A DNA stretch of 64,000 nucleotides from Cercis canadensis (taxonomy: Eukaryota; Streptophyta; Magnoliopsida; Fabales; Fabaceae): contig QAOA01008219.1 in the NCBI GenBank assembly GCA_003255065.1, forward strand, positions 73,501 through 137,500, read 5' to 3'. The position numbers were made by a program, and so were the translations under genes. Below are positions 1 through 12,500 of this stretch, piece after piece (the stretch's first letter is position 1; each line of letters begins with the position of its first letter). Under the pieces are notes generated by a model. The model searched no databases, was not told where the DNA came from, and was given only the letters and a program-made list of their open reading frames with translations.

Positions 1-355
1 AAAGTCTTTATACGTACTCCTATGTTTCTTATCTCCTTTTGTTATTTTTTTCATTTTCTTTTATTGTCTTTTTTCTCCTTTGTCTTTTTGTATCTCTAAT
101 TGCATTTTTTTTCAAATCCCTTTTGCACACACAAAGCATATAGAATCTAGAGCAGCACATAAAATTTATTTTTTTTCAAAAATAACCCTATGAATTAAAA
201 ATACTAAAAATCCCTATCTAAAGCATGAAAATAAAGTAAAATGATTAGCTATAGGTTTAGAGAAAGAAATAATTTTTTTTTGTCTATTTAAATGGACTTG
301 AAACAAAAATTAAATTTAAAAATGAGCACACATATATTATTTTTTTTTTATTTTT
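1..355. other. AT-rich DNA, no gene seen
   Basis: The stretch is made of T-rich and A-rich runs with no convincing reading frame. It adjoins the gag-like part of the gypsy remnant and may hold its decayed leader, but I see no primer-binding site or LTR end. Confidence 0.5.
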
Positions 356-1720
356 ATGAAAAATAAAGTCCAATCAAAAAATTTTCCCAGATTGGTGTCT
401 ACACCCACCATTGCACAGTACCAACCCGCCTTTGAAGATCTCTCTACTAAGGTAAATGGGTTGTTTGAACTTTTCTTGGTTAGTTTCTTTGTGTCTGGAT
501 TGAAACCAGAATTGCAGAGAGCGTTCCAAATTCTACAACCCAGATCGTTGCTTCTGGCAATGGCCTTAGCTAGACTTGATGAAGCCAAATACAATGAATT
601 ACCCAATCCCTGAAGCTACCTTGGCCTAAACCACCAATTCTCACTACCATTAGCTCCACTTCCCCTCCAGCTCTTCTACCAGCCCCACCGGTTCCCCTTC
701 AAGCTCTTCTGCCACCACTAAACCCAGTTTCTACGAGTCCACCATCTACCTTGCCCATTTGACATTTGTCTCAAGCAAAAATTCAACTCCGTTGAGCTCA
801 ACAATTATGTTATAATTGTGATGAGAAGTATACTAGAGGTTATCAGTGTAAGAACAAGTTTCTTCTTATGGTGGCTACAGAAGATGACAGTGATTTCCAA
901 AATGCAGGGAAACAATTGTGGGAGACTGAAATTGCTCCTGAATTAGCAGATTTAACACTACCATCTGAATCAGAAATTAGCTTACTGGCTCTCTTGGGAC
1001 AAAACGAAGCCAAGACATTTAGACTAACAGGATTGTGCCAGGGAAAACAAGTTCAAGTGCTGATTGATGATGGCCCTACCAATTATTCATGCTGAAGTGG
1101 CAAAGCATTTGGGACTTTGCAATGCAAAGTTTCCCCATATTCAAGGTTCAAGTAGGGAGTGGAGAACTCTTGTTCTGTGATTCCATCTGCAAGGAGGTAT
1201 CCATCAACCTGCAAAACAATACATTCAAGGTAGATCTCTATGTCTTACCGATCAAGGGTGCAGACATGGTACTTGGGGTTCAGTGGTTAAGACAACTTGC
1301 CTGTTATGAAAGACTACAACCTTCTCACCATGGATTTTAAGTGGCAGCAGCAGAATGTCCATCTCCAAGGGGATACCACACCCCTGTCTTCTCCTGTCAC
1401 ATTCCAACAATTCTGTAAACTGCAAGCTGATGATTATGCCATTCCTTTCCTGCATTCCCTATATGCTCTACCTGTCCAGGACAAGCCTCCACTCAATTCC
1501 CTGCCACCTGCTATACAACCTCTATTACATGACTATCTTGCTACTCAGCTTAGGCATATAGGTAAACAGCAATGGCAAAAGGAGGTGTTGGTGCAGTGGG
1601 AATGCCTCACTCCAAAGGACTCAACTTGGGAAAACTGGGAAATCTTTAATCACACTTTTCCTAGTCTTAAGTTTTAGGACAAGGTTAGTTTTGAATGGGT
1701 GACTAACACCAAATGATACA
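356..1720 (+). mobile_element. Ty3/gypsy chromovirus remnant
   Basis: This is a fossil of a Ty3/gypsy retrotransposon. In order, I see a gag tail (about 400-613), a CCHC-like zinc knuckle (about 800-860), a retropepsin-like region with the DMVLGVQWL signature (about 1140-1300), the protease-to-RT linker, and a C-terminal chromodomain-like segment with VLVQWECLTPKDSTWE (about 1580-1677). The chromodomain after the pol remains places it among plant chromoviruses. Most of reverse transcriptase, RNase H and integrase is absent and no LTRs were found. It is clearly broken, with several breaks, and old. The family call rests on the domain order and chromodomain; the clade (Tekay, Reina or other) cannot be set by eye. 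Confidence 0.8.
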
Positions 1721-2116
1721 AATAGAACTAATTCTAAAAACACACCAGTATAACCATTGTTTGCATAGGCAGAAAGGAACAATTGAACAATACACTGGAA
1801 AGGAAAAATGCAGAAATATCTGCAGAGCAGAATGAACAAGAAAGCAGAATGAAAATCTAACTGATAACAGTCTAAAGTAAAATTATGAAAGATATATGTT
1901 GCTCTCTATTGTATAGTCTCATTTAATTTTTATGAGATCATTTTCAGTCAATAATACTGCCCACTAAAGAAAACAATCAAAATGGATTTAAGTTTAACAA
2001 AGTCAAGTGCATCATAAATGTTCTCTTTCTTATTTCTCTTTCCTCTTTTGTGCTATCTCAAACTTGGCTATGATAATTTGTTCGATTAGAATTTTGTTAA
2101 ACTTGATTTTGATTCA
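1721..2116. other. Non-coding stretch after the gypsy remnant
   Basis: No supported gene. The first part may be the decayed 3' untranslated region of the gypsy remnant; no LTR start or polypurine tract was recognised. Confidence 0.4.
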
Positions 2117-2294
2117 ATTCTAAATGATGATGCTTTTTTTTTTTTTTTTTTGCCTTGAGTTAGTTGGCCAAATGGCCAAAGCCACCACTTTTGGAGCTGA
2201 GGAGGTTTGAACCTCGGATTTGGGGTGACGAACAGCCTTAAGGCAGGAAGTGGCTCCACTGAGTCAAGGCGTCTCCTCATTCTAAAAGATGATG
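2117..2294 (-). mobile_element. tRNA-derived SINE with target-site duplication
   Basis: On the minus strand the body (2133-2278) begins with a Pol III A-box-like TGACTCAGTGG, followed about 50 bases later by a B-box-like GGTTCAAACC. It ends in a run of A (the T run at about 2134-2150 on the plus strand). It is flanked by a 16-base direct repeat, attctaaatgatgatg at 2117-2132 and attctaaaagatgatg at 2279-2294, matching at 15 of 16 positions. Boxes A and B, a poly(A) tail and a long target duplication together define a SINE, which encodes no protein and relies on a LINE for movement. The single mismatch suggests a fairly recent insertion. A true tRNA gene is excluded by the tail and the lack of a cloverleaf. 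Confidence 0.85.
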
Positions 2295-2719
2295 TTGGTG
2301 GTAGTTGTTTTAGTTTTATTTATCATTTTATACACATTTATTTTTGTTCAGTTAGGATTTAGGAATTAGGTCCATGAATAATTTAGCCTAATCAGAAAAA
2401 AAAACTACTAAATGGCTTGTACCTGAGTGGTATTAAGGTAGTCTTATAGACTTGTGAGTTCTGTGTTTGATCTTGGAGTTATAACTAGAAGTACAAAAAA
2501 TATATATATCTGAAATAAGCTGCAATCTGTCAATATGAGCTATCTTCATATATATGAGAAACATTTAGCTTAATGATTAGAACACTTTTTTTATTATATT
2601 AAATCCAATGTTTAATTAACAAAAGGCCAATTAGTTCACAGATATTTAACTTATTTACCAGAGCATAATACGAAGTTTTAGCCAACCGGATTGATTTATA
2701 TATTTTTACTGACGAGTTA
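2295..2719. other. AT-rich intergenic DNA
   Basis: No gene, RNA or clear repeat was recognised. The sequence is AT-rich with short TATATA runs. Confidence 0.5.
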
Positions 2720-3510
2720 GAAGGAGGGGAGTTTGTTGGCCAAAAATCACATGAAATGGAGTTTTAATTGCAAGAAGTGACGTGGGGAGTTTATTGATAA
2801 GGTACAAAGCAATCTGCATGGCAAAGGACAAAAATTTGGGAGGAAGAGAAGCATCATTGAGAAGACATCGAGTTGTTTCAACAATTTATAAGATGTTTTT
2901 GTTCGTAGACAGGGGTGTGAGATGGCGTGTGAAGTGAGTAACACCATGGGAGGCCAAGAATGGTCTCAGCTTTATAAGTTCCCCTCCATTGTCTGTGTAT
3001 AAAGTTTTAAGCTTGTGATTAATATTATTTTGAACAAGGGCTTTGAAATTTTGAAATATGAGACATTATATTTATGCTTTAAAGGATATAACCAAAGTAT
3101 CAATGAACACAACATAATAATTAAAACCATCGATTGATTGAATTGGAGTAGGCCCCATACATCGCATAAACTAACTCCAACGGACTAGAACTATTAAGAC
3201 TAGACATAGAAAAGAAGAGCTTATGACTCTTATTGGAAAAGCATGAAATACAATCAACTTGCTCCGAATTGGAAAAATGAAGGCATTGAGTGTGAAGAAT
3301 GGGATGAAGTGTGCGTTGGGCAGGGTGACCAAGGCGCTTGTGCCTTCGTTGGAGGGTGGGTTGAAGACTTGACACAGTAGCTTGGGGTTTGGACATGGTG
3401 GCGTGAGGAAGCTTGTAAAAGTTATTTTCACTCGGTCTGCGCAACAACGTTGCCCCCGTGCTCATTTCCTTCAGCTCAAAACGAAAAGAAAAAAGCTTCA
3501 ATGCACACAT
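2720..3510 (-). mobile_element. Ty1/copia pol fragment (GAG_pre-integrase and integrase)
   Basis: On the minus strand, going from 3510 downward, translations match the GAG_pre-integrase segment of copia polyproteins (RHKRLGHPAQRTLHPIL, then a CxxC pair) and continue into the integrase core (LKTLYTDNGGEL) and its C-terminal side (about 2720-2950). No LTR, protease, RT or RNase H was found next to it. It is a broken internal fragment with several breaks and no visible ends, so its age and lineage cannot be judged. Confidence 0.8.
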
Positions 3511-3639
3511 TATTGTGTTTGCAAAGTTGGGAAATAGAAATTAGATTCTAATTAATAAAGGGAACAGAAAGAACATTGGATAATTTTAAAGAAGAAGAAA
3601 GGGGTTGGATCGAAACTTGTGCCGCCGGCAACAGTGAGA

Positions 3640-4677
3640 AAATAGCAAGTATAATAGAGATTATGAGAACATAGTAGTAGAAATTAAAAGCTAGATAAAA
3701 AAAGTAAATGCTAACAGGAAGATGTAGTTATTGAAAACATCTAGCGGTTTTTTGAAGCATCTGTAACCTTTACATACTATAATGACCTGAAAAATCATTA
3801 AACTTCATGTTTCAACCTTCAATTTGAGAAAATCCTTATCCTAGTGCTTCTTTCTGTATATCCATTCTCAGAAAATGTTTTCCTAAGCTCAACTTTGCAT
3901 TCCTCATCCAAATTCATTGCAAGAATTGATCCCGTATTATTTCTTGAGAGGGTTTCCTTGAGAAAAATTTTGTTAGTCCATCGAGTGCAAAAACCATTTT
4001 AGAGAGAAAAGTGAGAGAAATTCTTGAAGAGTGCACATAGACTAGATCTTATCCAATCTCTCAAAATTTTGTTTGCCATACTCTTGACTTTGCATTCCTC
4101 ATCCAAATTCATTCTAGGAATTTGGTCCCATAAAGAGTTATTTACTTCATAGTATGATATATTCATATCGACATAAAGTGGGTTCCATAAGTGAGACCTT
4201 ATTTTATATGTTAGTAAGAGTAATGCTCTCAGAGTGTAACAATTTCACATTATACATGTAATTGGTTTTTTCATATTATTTTTGAAGATCAAGCATGAAA
4301 CAAAATCGTTGCAGACACTTATCTCAAATATATTAAGGGATCGAGGGTGAAACACAACATGTATACTGTTGGAGGAAGAGGGATTTGTAAGAGAACAATT
4401 TCACTCAAATTGAATTGCAATCTTCAAATACAATGGGGTAATTATAGGTACAATAGATGACCACATGATAACTGATTGCATGAACCTCATTAGCTTGTGC
4501 ATATAGAAACCACACTTAATTATAGAGTTATGAACTACCCATAAAACGAACATAGACTAGCAATGAACTTTCACACTAAGAAAACTCAGAAGACACATGA
4601 ACTTCGACATAACTAGACAAGACGTATAAGAACTACAGAATATAAAAGACGTGCTCTTGTGAAGCAAATGAGATTAA
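3640..4677 (-). repeat. Duplicated segment downstream of gene A1 (copy 1)
   Basis: This stretch matches 19740-20400 in the same orientation, with long blocks such as gtagttattgaaaa and cattcctcatccaaa. By eye identity is roughly 75-85% with small indels. It lies just downstream of gene A1, and the matching segment lies just downstream of pseudogene A2, so gene and flank were duplicated together. Nothing protein-coding was seen. Positions 3511-3639 hold nothing recognisable. Confidence 0.75.
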
Positions 4678-5215
4678 TCATATGGTCCTTATTGCTGAAA
4701 GTGACCAAGGATTAATTCGTTACTGTGGCCGCCCTGCATATGACTTATTATTTACCGTTGCCTGCATATTCCCATACCCTTTTTTTTTTTTTCTTACCTG
4801 AGTTGCCCCCCTTACTTGTCTTGTCGATGATGGATCCAATATGACAGCCATCGATTTTTCCCAAGTTATTTATCAGACCTACGATGTTTACAGTGCGGCC
4901 GCTGCTGTTATCTAAGATAGGAATGGATTCTTCTTCTTCTTGTTTGCTGGAATTGATGAATGATTTATTAAAGTGCACTTCATTGGAAATGTCTTTTTCT
5001 CCTTGACCAAGAAAGATGATCGATCCATTGCCGTGGCCCTTGATCTTTCCAAAGTTATTTATTGCACCCATGATATTTGTTGTGTCAGCTATGTAGACTG
5101 GACAAGAGAGCACACTATTTCTGGGAGCACTGGAACTGGCATTTTCTTGCAGTGGTGCTTCTGGGAAATTTGTTTCTAACAGGGTCGGAAATTTTGCTAC
5201 AATTTTTTCCGCCAT
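4678..5215 (-). CDS. Gene A1: small two-repeat Gly/Asn-rich protein, unknown family
   Basis: I do not recognise this gene. Exon 1 runs from the ATG at 5215 down to 4798 and ends CAG|GTAAG. The likely 103-base intron ends TTTCAG at 4695, and a 17-base second coding part ends in TGA at 4680-4678, giving 144 residues. The same tail, AIR(T/I)I-stop, is conserved in pseudogene A2, which supports the splice. Residues 48-70 and 111-131 carry related repeats (GAINNFGKIKGHGNGSI and GLINNLGKIDGCHIGSI), and EKDISNEV after repeat 1 matches EEDISNKV in gene C2. There is no signal peptide or membrane segment. A TATA box lies about 85 bases upstream. Reading through the donor would instead add a Lys-rich tail. 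The exon model is inference from conservation; the function is unknown. Confidence 0.65.
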
Positions 5216-5298
5216 TTTAAGAACTAGCTATGCTTCAGCTGGTGATGTTTTGTTTTCTTGGGTTTCCTTTGCATGGCGTCTCATACCAAATGTACTGT

Positions 5299-5310
5299 CC
5301 TTTTATAGAG
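5299..5310 (-). promoter_or_regulatory. TATA box of gene A1
   Basis: On the minus strand CTCTATAAAAGG lies about 85 bases upstream of the A1 start codon, a normal spacing for a plant Pol II promoter with a short 5' leader. The related genes C2 and C3 have a TATA box about 100 bases upstream of their ATG. Confidence 0.65.
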
Positions 5311-5690
5311 ATCTTCCATTGCAGAGGCAATACCGTTGTGATAGCGTGGGGACCAACATAATGTCATTTATTTTCATTTTTATGGCATATATATTTATTC
5401 ACCTTGTCAATCTAATTTAATTTGAATGCCAGCACGGACTGAACATGCTATACACTATCTTTAAGTTTCAATTCTCTACTATCAAAACTCAATAGTTTCA
5501 ATCAAACAATTGAATGAAATAAATATATTGCATTTCTATCTTATTTACAAAAAGGTCATGATCATCGCAATTGACAATTCTGATTATTTAGAAGAATTGT
5601 AGGATTGTCACCATATATTAGAAAATTATATTTTATAATATTAGAAATTTCTGGTAGTGGATGACTTTTTGGGTTTTATTATGTCTAACA
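5311..5690. other. Upstream region of A1, no gene seen
   Basis: AT-rich DNA between the A1 promoter and the GAAAT target duplication (5691-5695) of element E1. It may hold promoter-proximal sequence for A1; no specific motif was identified. Confidence 0.4.
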
Positions 5691-5695
5691 GAAAT

Positions 5696-6809
5696 TGAAG
5701 GTTACAGGATCTATTCCTAGGGGGGGTGAATAGGAATTTGTTAGATTTTATTGCAAAAACAGTTCTAATATAGATAAATTCAAATGACAGATTTGTTTAA
5801 AAACTAGTTCTTCAAGTCTCCGAAGTAGTTCTTTGACAAATACCATATTTGAACATAGAAAGAAAACTTAATCAACCATTAAGAATAGAACAGAAAATAA
5901 TCCAGACAATGAAAGATAAAAACAGAGAAAATCTACAAGAGGCTTTATAGTGGTTTAGCTTTAAAATGTCTACATCCACTTCTTTCATATATGGGGTTCT
6001 ACTATTCTTCAAGTTTATTTTCCAAAGCTTCTCAACCATGGTTTTTGTTTTTCAAGTTAACCATGAATTCACCCTCTCTAACTTACTAGAGATCATTCTC
6101 ATGGATTTCTCCCATAGAAATCCAAATACAAAACCCAAGTGTTTTAGTTCAACCTCAAAGAAGAAACTCTCTTACAAAGTAGAAATGATACAATTAAGTT
6201 CTTGCTACATGAAGAGATAACCGAGAGGAAGAGGAAGTGTAGAACTCTTAAGAATGACTTCCTTCTCTTTCTAAAATATTTTCTTCTCTCTTCTCTGCAT
6301 GCATCCCAAAAGCCCTTGGAAGTTCCCTTGATATATTTCCTTTCTTGTGCACGTGAAGGACTATGAGAGAGGCAAAGGAGAAGTCACCTACTAGCTTACA
6401 TAAAGTCCATCATGCAAAAAGACTTTTGTCATTTTGTTCCAAAAAGCTTTACTTTGTGTAAGGGAAAGTAGATAAAGTTTCCCTTGAAATAAGGACTTTA
6501 CATCAGTCACTTCAAAAAGGAAATTTCCAATCTCAACTAACACAAATTCCTAGAGAGACTAGGAAAAAGGCTAAATTCGACTGGAGTCCTTAACAAGCTT
6601 GTCCACATCAATAAGATTAGAAACTCTCATTATCCAAAGGAACTAGTTCACAGAGGCAAGAACTAGTTCTTAAGAATATACAAAACTAGTTATTTAAGGC
6701 TTCTTTTCAAACTTGTTCTAAATAAGAGCTTAGCGAAAACAACACAAGTTAGTAGTAACAAGACATTTTGTTCTCATCAAAACAGGACAAGAGACTTGTA
6801 GGGCTAACA
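5696..6809 (-). repeat. E1 3' LTR
   Basis: On the minus strand it starts TGTTAGCCC at 6809 and ends CCTTCA at 5696. It is 1114 bases long, against 1041 for the 5' LTR, mostly because of a block present here and missing there. A purine-rich tract lies immediately upstream (6810-6825), as expected for a 3' LTR. Confidence 0.92.
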
Positions 6810-7284
6810 ATCTCCCCATTTTTTATGATGACAAAAGTGTATATGAAAAACTCCCCATGAGTATATGCAGACTAGAACTCAAGAACTAGTTATTTAAAGC
6901 AATGAATAAACACAAGTCTCAGGAGAGAGTTTTCAACAAAGATCTGTTCAATTCAAGAAATTATACTAAGCAGTTCAAATGAACTAGTTCACATAATTTC
7001 TCCTCCTTTGGCATTATCAAAAAAGAGGGGTAATGACAGATCATAACAGCAAAACAGATCATCAGTATAACAACCAAAATAGATCATCAGTAGAGCAAAG
7101 CAATTCACATAGAGGAATAAATCCAAGTGACTAATTAAGTACTAGTAGCCTATCTATGCCAAAATGTATGATGCATATGTTTGAAGGAAAACAATAATGT
7201 CAATAGGCTAAAAAATGTTCACCTACACTACATTTATAACTAAAATTTTATCAAAAGATATACAAAATATTCAGATAAACTAAT

Positions 7285-8990
7285 CAGAAGAAGAAGACTG
7301 AGATGCTTTGAGAGTTGCCAATTGAGATATTGTAATTGCCAGTTCCTTTTCAACCATTGCTAACCGAGCATTGCAGTCAAAAGCTAGATTTTGGAATAAG
7401 TTCAAATGTTTGCTAATTTGATTAGCTAGTTCCTCAGGGTTGACTGAAGCAATCCACTCCACATGGTTCACCTTCTAAGATGGGGGAACAGGAAGGGTTG
7501 ACTTCTTCTGTTTCTTGGTTGGCTAAGAAGAACTGGTTGGAGTTGCTGCAACATGCCTTTTGGTCTTGACAGAAGGAGAGCTAGATGTGGCTGCATTCTT
7601 CTTACCCTTTGCAGAAGAGGGACTCAAAGAGGGTTCAGAAGTGGACGAGGCAACAAGGAGAACTTTTTTGAGAATCAGCTTAGCAGGGAAATGTTCAGAA
7701 TTATAATGGGAGAGGTCAATTTTAAAATACTTGCAAAGCTTGACAATCAACATCCCATAGGGTAAATTGGTTTTAACCCTAGTCCCTTTGACAATTGCAG
7801 CTATTGTACTGAGGATCAGCCTTGATAAGTTCAATGGTAATTGGTTTTTCATGTGATAAAGCAAATAAAGATCAATTGTGGAGAATTCACTATGACTGCC
7901 TATTCTGGGTAACAATTGAGAGGTTATAAGCTTAGCAAGTGTTTTGGTTATTGAGTTAAAGCAATGAATAGAGGGAGGTCGACCTTAACCTCTTTGCTCA
8001 TGGAAATCACAAAGTGATGTCATAGCATCATCATAAGATATATGATCCAAGGGCCATACTTTCTGGACAAACCTAGCATCTCCTTTAACAGACAGTTTCA
8101 GAATACTAGCTAACAAACATTTAGGCATCACCATCTCTATTCCATCAACATATGATTTCAGATATACAATTCCAGAATCTAAGCCTTTTAGAGGCTATAG
8201 ATGAGCATAGAAAAATTTGATTACCTTGGGGATCACAGGCTCATTGAGCTTTAACATGCTTGACCATCCCATGGTTGCAAATATAGCTTCAATGGACTTT
8301 GTGGCAGATGAGGGAGATTCCCATGCAACAATGCAGCTAGGTGCAATGGTCCTCTTGTCATATAGTTTGTGAAAGTTCTCCTCAGCAGCAGCACTTTCGA
8401 ACTCAGATAGTTTTCCCTCTTTGGGTTTTGAAGCTTTAGCCCGAGGAGTAAATGCTATTTTCCTGGCCAGCATTTTGACTCTTTTGGGTTTGGTGGGAGT
8501 CTGTGAAGGTTCAAGGATTGATGCTAGTTCAAGTTCTTTGGAAGATGAAGGCTTTTGCATGAAGTCAATAGGTGGTTCAGAAGAGGCTTCTGGTGGTTTG
8601 GGAGAGGATGAGGGTGAAGTAGGAGATGGTAATGGAGAGGATTTAGAAGTAGGAACAAGAGAGGTAATAGGAGATAAAGGAGGTGTGGCTGAGGGAGAAG
8701 AGGAAAGAGGTGCTTCGAGGAGAAGCCATGGGAGGAGTGGTTCAGAAATGGGTTCAGTAATAGGGAAAAAAGGAGGAGAAGGCATTTTACCGTTGCCTTT
8801 ACCGGACTAAGAAGCAAACTTCGTCGATCGATGAATGATTTGATCAAGATCCTCAGGTTCCTCAGAAGAAGATGAATATGAGACCTCTATATGTTTTCCA
8901 AGTGAAGGGTCTGCTGGAGCTTTTCCTTTAGATTGAGCCCTCAAACGTTGGCTTGCCCATCTTTTTTCCATGATTCTAACTGTTGACTAT
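7285..8990 (-). pseudogene. E1 extra ORF between pol and 3' LTR
   Basis: This region once encoded a protein of roughly 500 residues and has a clear counterpart in E2 (41475-43270). The N-terminal part is Pro/Ser-rich, followed by a Lys-rich linker (PKRVKMLARK), a conserved globular-looking block (FESAAAEENFHKLYDKRTIA, then GWSSMLKLNEPVIPKV) and a C-terminal stretch with coiled-coil-like heptads (about 7285-7450). It occupies the position of the env-like ORF described for SIRE elements. The globular block resembles what plant annotations call 'putative plant transposon protein', which is my recollection and not a search result. It is broken in several places. Confidence 0.7.
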
Positions 8991-9580
8991 CTTGCTTTTC
9001 GGACTAGCAGTTAAGAGAAGCAAACACTAGCACTCACCAAAGAAGAAGGAAGAACGTGCAGAGTGAAACCAGAAATGAGGGAGAAATAGGGGAATGAAAG
9101 ATGAATAGTTAGGTTGGAAAATTAAAAGGAAGAAGAGAAAATGAAACCCGGGAATGGCATAGGATGAAACAGTGCGTTTTTGGCAAAATAGGTGATCATT
9201 TTACTGAAACACGCATTTTGGCTAAAGACCAGAAAAACACAAGTCGAAAGAATGGAGGCCCAGAGTTAGCAAAAACAATACCAGCCCAAAAAATGACATC
9301 AGTCCAAAAATAAGTAAAGAAGACCTTTTAATGGATCAGTCCTCAAAATAATATTGCCGAAGAGAATTGTTGTGGCCCTTTAAAATAAAAAGGCCTAGAA
9401 AGAAATCAAATCTATTTAAAGAATTGATAGCCTATACAATTAGAAGGATCAAAGCGAATCATGCGCACAAAAAAAATTCACAAAAATTTAGATTTCTTTT
9501 CCAAGAATTTCAGATGAAATGAGCATTTACCAAAATCATTCTACAGAGCAAGCAGTATGTACACACACAAAGATAATTCA

Positions 9581-12500
9581 TGTAGACATTGTATTTTGTC
9601 TAGATTTTTCTTATGGTTTAAAAATATAAAAAAAGAAGAAGATAAATTCTTAAATTCTAATTAGTGTTTTTTTTTTTTATTATTGTTTGGCCTTTTGTGA
9701 TTAAAGAAACCCTAAGCTCAATCCATTGTCAACTAGGTCTATTTTCATTTAAGCTCATTTGGGCCATCTTTATTTTTTTTTTTAATTTTTATAAATAGGA
9801 GAAAAAAAATATAAATAAGTTTGGTTAATTAATTTTTGCACAAGTGTATCTAAAAGAGCCAATAGGAGAGCAAGGAATAAATTTCCTTCTCTCCCTATTG
9901 GTTCAAGCCATGAATTATCCTTTCTTTTAAATAATTAACTAAGCAAATAAAAGAAACAAAGCAATTAAAAAAAAGAAAAGAGAGAGGGCAGCAGTTAGAG
10001 GGTAGATGGAGAATTCAAGAGAAAGAAGCAACATCTCAAATTCACTCTTCATNGAGGAATATATGTATTCAATAGAGAATGAGCAAGGGAGACAAACCAC
10101 CGTGAGGAAGATGGAGAGCAGCTAGCTTTTTTTTTCTTCCAGAATTGAGTTCTCTCAGGTATGATTCATTCTTAATTTGGGGTTTCAATCTTTTTATTCT
10201 ATTGAGACTTTGCTGCATCGGTAGTTTCTCTTGATTTTTCTTCTTTTCTGCTTTCTATTAGTTGCATACCAGCGATATTGTTTTGGATATGTTGCTATTT
10301 GGTGCTTCTATTAGGCTGATTTCATGTTAGTGATTTACACTTTGTTGATTGAAGAATTTAGTTTGCTATGTCATGGGATTAGTTTCTGGTTTACTATGAG
10401 CATTTATGGGCTCACTTTTTAGCTTTAGATTGTTGCTGTTCTTGATGATCTATACGTGAGTTTTGATTCTTGTTATAATCTTGTTTTTATTTTGTACATT
10501 TAATTGAGCTGAACTTTACCTTTGTATGGAAAGCTTGGTGCTAAACTCCTTAGACCACTATGGGGTGAGTTGAATCTTTGCCCAATATTAGTGGAGTCAC
10601 TTTAATATGCATATGCTCAAATTTAGAATTATTGATTAATATAATTTGTGAGATCTTGAGAGTTTAAAACTGGTCTATATTATTGAGTAGGGTTGAATCA
10701 TATATAAAATGGATGCTCATGCTGAACTTTTTCTTGCTCTTAATTAATATTGAGTTTACACTCTGCATCACTTGGTAGATAAGCTCATTCATGACCTGTC
10801 TACTTGGGATTATTCATGCTCTATTTGGTTATCTAAATGGTAGCAGTTTGAGGGCTATATGAGCATTATTTGGCTTATATTTCTTCACTGTTTTAATGCT
10901 TTTTATTGGCACTCATCCCTATATTGTTTTGGCACAAAATGGGGCTGTATTAAAGGGGTAAGTTGCTCTTTGTTTTCATATCTAAGGGTGGCTATTTTGG
11001 ATTGCTTTGATGATTATTTTAGGATTGATTTAAGGGCTGCTTTGTGACTTGTTCCTTCCCCGTCTTGGGTTTGTTGCAAAGTGGATGATTCACTATTTTA
11101 GCATTCTTTTGTTGTTTGTTTTGACCAAAAATTGAGAGTAATTTCTGATTGGGAAAGAGGTGGGATTGATAGCTGTTTGGTTTGAGTTGGTTGTTGTCCT
11201 GATTTAGTTTCCATGTCTTTCTTGCATTGCTTTTGGCTAATTAAGTCATGGGACTATTTTGGCTCATATTCCCTGGTTGTTTGGGCTCTCTATTGCTGCT
11301 ATTAACTTTTGTTCCATTAGACTTGATTGAAAGGGGGAGTTATCTCGTACTTAACTATTTTGCTATTTTTAATGGCTAAGAGAAAAAATGTGTTTATTGG
11401 CTCTATCACTTGTTTATGAGAACATAGATGCTTTCTCGTTTGGTATGTGCTGTAAGAAATACATTAGGCTCATCATTTCACCACTTTATTGGTTGTGATA
11501 TTTGATGTTGTTACATTTTCCTTAGCACAAAATATAAATAAAGTCATGTATGTCTCATTCTCGGATGCTGTCAGACAACTATGGCAGTTAGAAGTGTTTG
11601 ATTTATTTCTACAGCTATAGAGCTCAGAATTTAGCACTATTGATTCATTAGAACCAAGAGACATGTATCTCCATTTTGTGTAATTTTCATAATTTTTTCA
11701 TGTCTAGTTTACTCTTAGTTTCTGTTTGAATATAGTTATTCAATGTTGCACTAACACTGATGCCCTATCTTTGACAATGTTCGGTCTTTTATTTCTTTCT
11801 AAAGTTATATAGCTCCTAATATCATGATTCTTATCTCTTTAGAACCATAAGATGCATGTTTTCAATGTGTGAAATTTTTATATTTTTTTTCATGTCTAGT
11901 TTATTCCCAGTTTGAATGTGAATAGGACTATTTTTCTGCACTCTCAGTGCTACCAGTCAGAACTGGCGGCGTTCGTCTCTAGTTTAAGTTGTACAACTTT
12001 AAATTAAGTGATGTCAGTCTCATTTGAATTTTAAGATGTGTGGCTTCAATGTATCTAATTTTTAGAATTTTTTGCATGTCTAGTTTGCTCACGGTTTTGA
12101 CTCGAACACAGCTGTTTTAGATAACTGATGAATATGTGAATTCTTTGGACTTCCTTCGCATTTGTCTCTTGATAAGGATGGTAGTTTTGGGCATGTTTGG
12201 TGGCTGTCCTGGTGTATTATGTATCATTTCTTGGTGTATTTTGCTTATGTGTTTAGCTGTCATTCTTATGTCTGATGAATTTTTTTTTTCTATTCTAAGG
12301 GCTATTTTGGGTTTAGTTCTCATGCATTGTTTGCACTATACTAAGGGTTGTTTAGGGTTTGTTTATGCATTTTTGGTTAATTTTGGATTATTCCCTTTGA
12401 AGCATGTGGAGATTAAATGTGTAGATCACTTAGGTAGATTTCTTTTAAGTCTTTAAGTCTTGCCTAATCTGTATCTTGGTGTATTCATGAGCATCCTTGG

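Noticed and set aside
2180-2280. tRNA gene suggested by a B-box-like GGTTCAAACC
   Set aside because: No cloverleaf can be formed, and the poly(A) tail and flanking duplication show that it is a SINE.
4763-4797. Alternative A1 intron ending at the TGCAG near 4763
   Set aside because: The intron would be only about 33 bases, below what plants splice; the acceptor at 4695 gives 103 bases and a tail conserved in A2.
10859-12456. Several open frames as genes
   Set aside because: They lie inside the 3.6-kb solo LTR, are hydrophobic or low in complexity, and match no family.
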